DNA from: Seohaeicola zhoushanensis
Lineage (GTDB): Bacteria > Pseudomonadota > Alphaproteobacteria > Rhodobacterales > Rhodobacteraceae
Assembly (NCBI RefSeq): GCF_014656415.1
Contig: NZ_BNCJ01000001.1
Coordinates: forward strand, 227,771 to 291,770
Direction of reading: 5' to 3'
Length of the DNA: 64,000 nt
Positions 59,909-64,000 of this stretch are shown here, one piece after another. Both the position numbers and the translations under genes were made by a program. A model generated the notes under the pieces. It had not been told where the DNA came from. It did no database searches and saw only the letters and a program-made list of their open reading frames with translations. The first letter of the stretch is position 1. Each line of letters begins with the position of its first letter.

Positions 59909-62308
59909 TCAGCCGCGCAGGGTGCCGCCGGTGGCCTTGGTCACTTTTTCGACGATCTTGGCCGATACCGCCTCGATCTCGGCCTCGGTCAGGGTCTTGC
60001 CGGTGGGCTGGAGCCGGACAGTCACCGCCAGAGATTTCTTGCCCTCGCCAAGCGAGCCGCCGGCGAATTCGTCGAAGACGCGCACGTCCTCGATCAGCGC
60101 CTTGTCGGCGCCAGCCGCGGCATTGACCAGCACCAGCGCCTCGACCTGGGCGTCGACCACGAAGGCGAAGTCGCGCTCCACCGCCTGCAGGTCGCGCAGC
60201 TCCAGCGCCGCCCGCGTCGCGGTACCCTTGCGGGCCTGCGGCACCTCTTCGGGCCAGAGGGTGAAGGCCATCGCCGGGCCCTTGACGTCCATCGCGGCCA
60301 GCACGCGGGGGTGCAGCTCTCCGAAGACGCCGAGCACCTTCTTGGGGCCGAGGCAAATCCGCCCGTGCCGGCCCGGATGCCACCAGCCGGCGCCGCCGCG
60401 CAGGATCTGCACCTTGGCCGGGGCGCCCATGGCCGCCAGGATCGCCTCGGCGTCGGCCTTGACGTCGAAGACATCGACCGCGCGCGCGCTCTTGTGGACG
60501 TCCTTGGCCGCCGTCCGTCCGACCAGCAGGCCGGAGACCTGGACCTGCTGTTCGCCCGGCTCGCCGCCGCTGAAGGCGGGGCCGATCTCGAAGAGGGAGA
60601 GGTCCATGAAGCCGCGCGCCTGGTTGCGGGCGGCGGCCTGCAGCAGGCCCGGCAGCAGGTCGGGGCGCATGTGGCTCATCTCGGAGGAGATCGGGTTCTC
60701 GAGCATCGAGGCATCGTCGCCGCCGTCGAAGAGCGCCGCGCTGGCCTTGTCGATGAAGGAGTAGCTGACACATTCGTTGTAGCCGAGCGCGGCCGCGGTC
60801 CGGCGTGCCGCCTGTTCGCGGCGCTGCATCGGCGTCATCACCGGGCGCGGCACGCCCTCGGTCAGGCGCGGCAGGGGGCGGCCTTCGAGCTTGGTCAGCG
60901 AGGCGACGCGGGCGACTTCCTCGACGAGGTCCGCCTCGCCCAAGACGTCGGGCCGCCAGCTGGGCACCTGGGCCATGTTGCCCTCGAGCTTGAAGCCGAG
61001 GCGGGTCAAGGTCTGGCGCTGTTCGCTTTCGGGGATGTCCATGCCGACGAGGCTTTGCACACGCGCGGTGTCGAGCCGGTAGGCGCGGCGGTGGTCGGGC
61101 ACGGCGCCGGCGATCACCACGCTGGAAGCCTCGCCGCCGCAGAGGTCGAGGATCATTTGCGTCGCCAGTTCGAGGCCCGGCAGGGTGAATTCCGGGTCGA
61201 TGCCGCGTTCGAAGCGGTAGCGGGCGTCGGAGTTGATCTTGAGCGCGCGGCCGGTGAGGGCGATCTGGACGTTGTCCCAGAAGGCCGACTCGAGGAAGAC
61301 GTTGACCGTCTCCTCGCTCACGCCCGAGGCGGCGCCGCCCATGACGCCGGCGATGCTCTCGGGTTCGTTGGCGTCGGAGATCACGATCATGCCCGGCTCG
61401 AAGGTATAGGTCTTGTCGTCGAGCGCCACGAGGCTCTCGCCGCCCTTGGCGCGGTGGACGCGCAGGGTGCCGCCGGCGACTTTGTCGGCGTCAAAGACGT
61501 GCAGTGGGCGGTTGCGGTCGTAGGTGAAGAAGTTGGTGATATCGACCAGGGCCGAGATCGGGCGCAGGCCGATGGCGCGCAGCTGGTCCTGAAGCCATTG
61601 CGGCGAGGGGCCGTTGCGGACACCACGGATCAGGCGGCCGGTGAAGACCGGGCAGCCGTCGAGCGTATCCTCGTCGATGGTGACGGCGATCGGGCAGGGG
61701 AATTCGCCCGGCACCGGCTCGATCGGGCGCTGCTTGAGCTGGCCAATGCCGCGGGCGGCGAGGTCGCGGGCGATGCCCTGAACGCCCAGCGCGTCGGGGC
61801 GGTTGGGGGTGATCGCGATCTCGATCACCGGGTCGACCTTGGAGGGGTCGTTCTCGGCCAGCCAGTCGACGAAACGGTCGCCGACCTCGCCCGAGGGCAG
61901 CTCGATGATGCCGTCATGCTCGTCCGACAGCTCCAGCTCGCGCTCGGAGGCCATCATGCCGAAGCTCTCGATGCCGCGGATCTTGCCGACTCCGATGGTG
62001 GTGTCGATGCCCGGCACGTAGACGCCCGGCTTGGCGACGACCACGGTGATCCCGGCACGCGCGTTCGGGGCGCCGCAGATGATCTGAAGTTCACCCTCGT
62101 CGGTGGCCACCTTGCAGACCCGCAGCCGGTCGGCGTCGGGGTGCTGTTCGGCGTGCAGCACCTTGCCGATGGTGAAGTCCTTGAGCCGGTCCCCCGGATT
62201 GGTCACTTCCTCGACCTCGAGGCCGAGATCGGTCAGCGTTTCGGCAATCTCGTCGACGCTCGCGTTGGTATCGAGATGCGTCTTCAGCCAGGAGAGGGTG
62301 AATTTCAT
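59909..62308 (-). CDS. pheT: Phenylalanyl-tRNA synthetase beta subunit
   Basis: 799 aa. Forms the alpha2-beta2 enzyme with PheS. N-terminal EMAP-type tRNA-binding fold (about 38-150, GKVLHAEQHPDADRLRVCKV), the B3/B4 editing region, the B5 domain, a catalytic-like core (NPISSEMSHMRPDLLPGLL) and the C-terminal ferredoxin-like anticodon-binding domain (about 705-799). pheS is not adjacent within the window. Confidence 0.97.
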   Translation of the reverse strand: MKFTLSWLKTHLDTNASVDEIAETLTDLGLEVEEVTNPGDRLKDFTIGKVLHAEQHPDADRLRVCKVATDEGELQIICGAPNARAGITVVVAKPGVYVPGIDTTIGVGKIRGIESFGMMASERELELSDEHDGIIELPSGEVGDRFVDWLAENDPSKVDPVIEIAITPNRPDALGVQGIARDLAARGIGQLKQRPIEPVPGEFPCPIAVTIDEDTLDGCPVFTGRLIRGVRNGPSPQWLQDQLRAIGLRPISALVDITNFFTYDRNRPLHVFDADKVAGGTLRVHRAKGGESLVALDDKTYTFEPGMIVISDANEPESIAGVMGGAASGVSEETVNVFLESAFWDNVQIALTGRALKINSDARYRFERGIDPEFTLPGLELATQMILDLCGGEASSVVIAGAVPDHRRAYRLDTARVQSLVGMDIPESEQRQTLTRLGFKLEGNMAQVPSWRPDVLGEADLVEEVARVASLTKLEGRPLPRLTEGVPRPVMTPMQRREQAARRTAAALGYNECVSYSFIDKASAALFDGGDDASMLENPISSEMSHMRPDLLPGLLQAAARNQARGFMDLSLFEIGPAFSGGEPGEQQVQVSGLLVGRTAAKDVHKSARAVDVFDVKADAEAILAAMGAPAKVQILRGGAGWWHPGRHGRICLGPKKVLGVFGELHPRVLAAMDVKGPAMAFTLWPEEVPQARKGTATRAALELRDLQAVERDFAFVVDAQVEALVLVNAAAGADKALIEDVRVFDEFAGGSLGEGKKSLAVTVRLQPTGKTLTEAEIEAVSAKIVEKVTKATGGTLRG

Positions 62309-62388
62309 CGGTTCGGCTTTCGCAGGGCAATTTCCGGTCGCGCTGGGAATGGCAAAGAATGGCCGTCAGCGCAAGGTATAGCCGATTT

Positions 62389-62904
62389 TCAGGCCAAAAC
62401 GGCGGCGCGGGTGCGCGCGAGCCAGTTGGTGAGGGCGGCCTCGTCGGGGGCGACTTCCTCGGCCAGATCGCCGGCGAAGTCGAGGAAGGCGGGGAGGTTG
62501 GTCGGGTTCAGGCCGACCAGTACCGGGATGCCGAGCGCCGCGGCCTCGCCGATCACCGGGCGGAAGCCGCGCCCCTCGCATTCGTGCTTGCCGAACTTGT
62601 TGACCAGCAGCAGGTCGGCGCCCTCGTCCAGCGCGGCCTGCACCAGGCCGACTGCGGTTTCCAGCGCCTCGGGGTCGAGACGGCAACCGCGCGCGCCGGG
62701 TCCGAGCGATTGCGAGATGCGCAGGTCGGGGCCGGCGGGCAACACGCGGACGTCCATGTCGCAGGGGCGGTCGGGGCCGCAGTCGGAGTTGATCTGCACG
62801 ACGCCGATGACCTTGAGGCCGGTGGCGGCGAGGCGTTCGGCCAGACCGGCGAGCAGCAGGTCGGTGCCGCCGCGTTTGCCTGCCATGGTGTATCCGATGC
62901 TCAT
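62389..62904 (-). CDS. DUF2478 protein
   Basis: 171 aa. Rossmann-like P-loop-type fold; the N-terminal loop reads TMAGKRGGTDLLLAGLAE (a glycine-rich GKxGGTD that may hold a nucleotide phosphate) and VVQINSDCGPDRPCDMDVRVL and LLVNKFGKHECEGRGFRP follow. DUF2478 proteins are often linked to molybdenum uptake genes, which are absent here. Three or four Cys suggest a metal or redox role. Good ribosome site GGAGG, 9 nt from the ATG. Confidence 0.75.
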   Translation of the reverse strand: MSIGYTMAGKRGGTDLLLAGLAERLAATGLKVIGVVQINSDCGPDRPCDMDVRVLPAGPDLRISQSLGPGARGCRLDPEALETAVGLVQAALDEGADLLLVNKFGKHECEGRGFRPVIGEAAALGIPVLVGLNPTNLPAFLDFAGDLAEEVAPDEAALTNWLARTRAAVLA

Positions 62905-62980
62905 GCCTCTGCGCCTCCGCTTCGCGAACCGCGCGAATGTAGCGGGTTTTGCCGATGCCGGGCAAGAGCGATGGGGGCGG

Positions 62981-63184
62981 TCAGGCGGGGCGCGAGGCGT
63001 CCAGCCCGCCTTCGAGGATGATGTCGAAGAGGTCGGTCAGGTATTGCACCGGGCGCGGGTCAGCCGGCTGGACTGACCGGCGGGGACAGGTGTGGCGCGC
63101 GGCGAGGCGGTATTCGTAGAGCGGTTCGCAACCGGCGGGCACGGCCTCGGCCAACATGAGGCGGGGGAGGGGTTGGTGCGACAT
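62981..63184 (-). CDS. Small unknown protein (67 aa)
   Basis: 67 aa, function not recognised. Starts MSHQPLPRLMLAEAVP at 63184 with GGAG 7 nt upstream, which supports translation. Two Cys (in AGCEPLYEY and HTCPRRSV); no signal peptide or membrane helix. The ending YLTDLFDIILEGGL is amphipathic. The frame is open upstream to 63262 but only the shorter form has a ribosome site. Confidence 0.6.
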   Translation of the reverse strand: MSHQPLPRLMLAEAVPAGCEPLYEYRLAARHTCPRRSVQPADPRPVQYLTDLFDIILEGGLDASRPA

Positions 63185-63305
63185 GGCGGGGCTCCGAAGA
63201 AGCGGGGCGGTCGCCGGGGGCCTGATGTGCTGGGCCGTCCGGCGGCCTTTCCCGATCACCATAGCGCAACGGGGTTACCAACTCTGTAACCCCGTTCACA
63301 ATGTC

Positions 63306-64000
63306 TCAGTCGGCGTCGAGCTGGTCTGCAAAGGCGTCGAGCAGCTTGTTCTTGAGGATCTTGCCCGTTGGCGCGGCGGGCAGGGTGGTGGCCACGATGA
63401 TCCGCGCGGGGCGCTTGTAGCCGGCAAGCCGCTGGGCGGCGAAGGCACGCAGGTCTTCCACCTCGGGCAGGTCGTCGGGTGCGGCCTGCACGAAGGCGAG
63501 CACCTCTTCGTCGCCCCCCTGGCGGCGGCCGATCACCGCGCATTGGATCACCTGCGGGTGATCGTTCAGCGCCGCTTCGACCTCGGGCGGGTAGACGTTG
63601 AAGCCGCCGTGGATGATGAGTTCCTTCGAGCGGCCGACGATGTGCAGGCGGCCCTGCTCGTCGATGCGGCCAAGGTCGCCGGTGCGCAGCCAGCCTTCGG
63701 GCGAGAGCGCCGCGGAGGTGGCTTCGGGGTTCTCGTAGTAGCCCTTCATGATATGCGGGCCGCGGGCGAGAACCTCGCCGACCCCCTCGCCGCCGCCGGT
63801 CACGGATTCGTCGATGGCCAGTTCGGTTCCGGGCAAGGCCGGTCCGCAGGAGGTGTCGGGATCGCCGAGCGTGCTTTGCGTCAGTGTCGCGCCTGCTGTC
63901 GTCTCGGTCATGCCGTAGCCGTTCTGCAGGGGCACGCCGTAGAAGGCCTCGGCCTTGCGCTTCCACGCCGGGTCGAGCGGGGCGGCGCCGGAGGACACAT
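63306..64000 (-). CDS. AMP-dependent acyl-CoA ligase (C-terminal part)
   Basis: Partial: the gene enters from beyond the window end. The visible 231+ residues cover the adenylation core and the mobile C-terminal domain: SSGAAPLD, YGMTETT, GWLRTGDLGRID, GFNVYPPEVE and the catalytic Lys in PTGKILKNKL. This is the pattern of medium/long-chain fatty acyl-CoA or malonyl-CoA-type ligases. Substrate undetermined. Confidence 0.9.
   Translation of the reverse strand, partial: VSSGAAPLDPAWKRKAEAFYGVPLQNGYGMTETTAGATLTQSTLGDPDTSCGPALPGTELAIDESVTGGGEGVGEVLARGPHIMKGYYENPEATSAALSPEGWLRTGDLGRIDEQGRLHIVGRSKELIIHGGFNVYPPEVEAALNDHPQVIQCAVIGRRQGGDEEVLAFVQAAPDDLPEVEDLRAFAAQRLAGYKRPARIIVATTLPAAPTGKILKNKLLDAFADQLDAD

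Noticed and set aside
60311-63076. 921-codon open frame antisense to pheT
   Set aside because: Shadow frame typical of high-GC DNA; spans several real genes on the other strand and shows no motif.
1-64000. CRISPR array, tRNA genes, prophage or complete insertion sequence
   Set aside because: No regularly spaced repeats, tRNA-like cloverleaf, integrase or transposase was found on either strand.

Overview
GC-rich chromosomal DNA, almost certainly from an alphaproteobacterium of the order Rhodobacterales (Rhodobacteraceae/Roseobacteraceae). The evidence is the content of conserved gene blocks (gpmI-envC-ctpA, leuS-lptE-holA, a 112-aa GlnK with AmtB, DUF3576 lipoprotein), Rhodobacter-type porins, an alphaproteobacterial LexA box of the form GTTC-N7-GTTC, and a family of short intergenic repeats of a type I associate with this order. 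About 57 protein genes are supported, densely packed and often overlapping by 4 nt (ATGA/GTGA). I see no rRNA, tRNA, CRISPR, prophage or intact insertion sequence.

Layout. 0.1-4.1 kb (minus): gpmI-envC-ctpA (glycolysis, septal murein hydrolase activation, periplasmic protease). 4.4-6.1 kb: a lone SOS-controlled imuB. 6.2-9.7 kb (minus): trpA, then a response regulator and PAS hybrid kinase. 9.9-19.4 kb (plus): an uptake/activation cluster: long-chain acyl-CoA synthetase, a complete branched-chain-amino-acid-type ABC importer (two ATPases, two permeases, binding protein) and a phenylacetate-CoA-ligase-like enzyme, with an opposed gene encoding a tandemly duplicated unknown domain. 19.4-23.0 kb: a DUF3307 membrane protein divergent from a giant degenerate ABC protein with a C-terminal cyclic-nucleotide-binding domain, whose start appears to be ATA. 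23.1-25.6 kb: ECF sigma factor overlapping a membrane-anchored VWA protein. 25.8-29.4 kb: cytochrome P450, rsmD, ferredoxin-reductase-like flavoprotein, peroxiredoxin. 29.6-35.5 kb (minus): phhB, GNAT, GDPD, RidA, and a type I secretion ABC/HlyD pair. 35.6-37.0 kb: mlaA-mlaC. 37.2-41.4 kb: PBP1A and glnK-amtB. 41.5-46.8 kb (minus): GST, holA-lptE-leuS, DUF3576. 47.2-50.1 kb: two tandem porins with duplicated terminators, and a YggS-type PLP protein. 50.2-52.4 kb (minus): rpiB, L,D-transpeptidase, ribA. 52.6-56.1 kb (plus): orphan response regulator, hydrolase, DMT transporter, xthA. 56.1-59.6 kb (minus): aminotransferase, K+ channel, kynA, kynU. 59.9-64.0 kb (minus): pheT, DUF2478, a small unknown protein and the C-terminal part of an AMP-dependent ligase cut by the window end.

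Most of the window is core genome. The less ordinary parts are the importer/ligase cluster with its duplicated-domain protein, the degenerate ABC-cNBD protein with its leader ORF and ATA start, the sigma/VWA pair, the solitary imuB, and several short repeated or palindromic intergenic signals. No domain or database search was possible; all family calls come from reading motifs.
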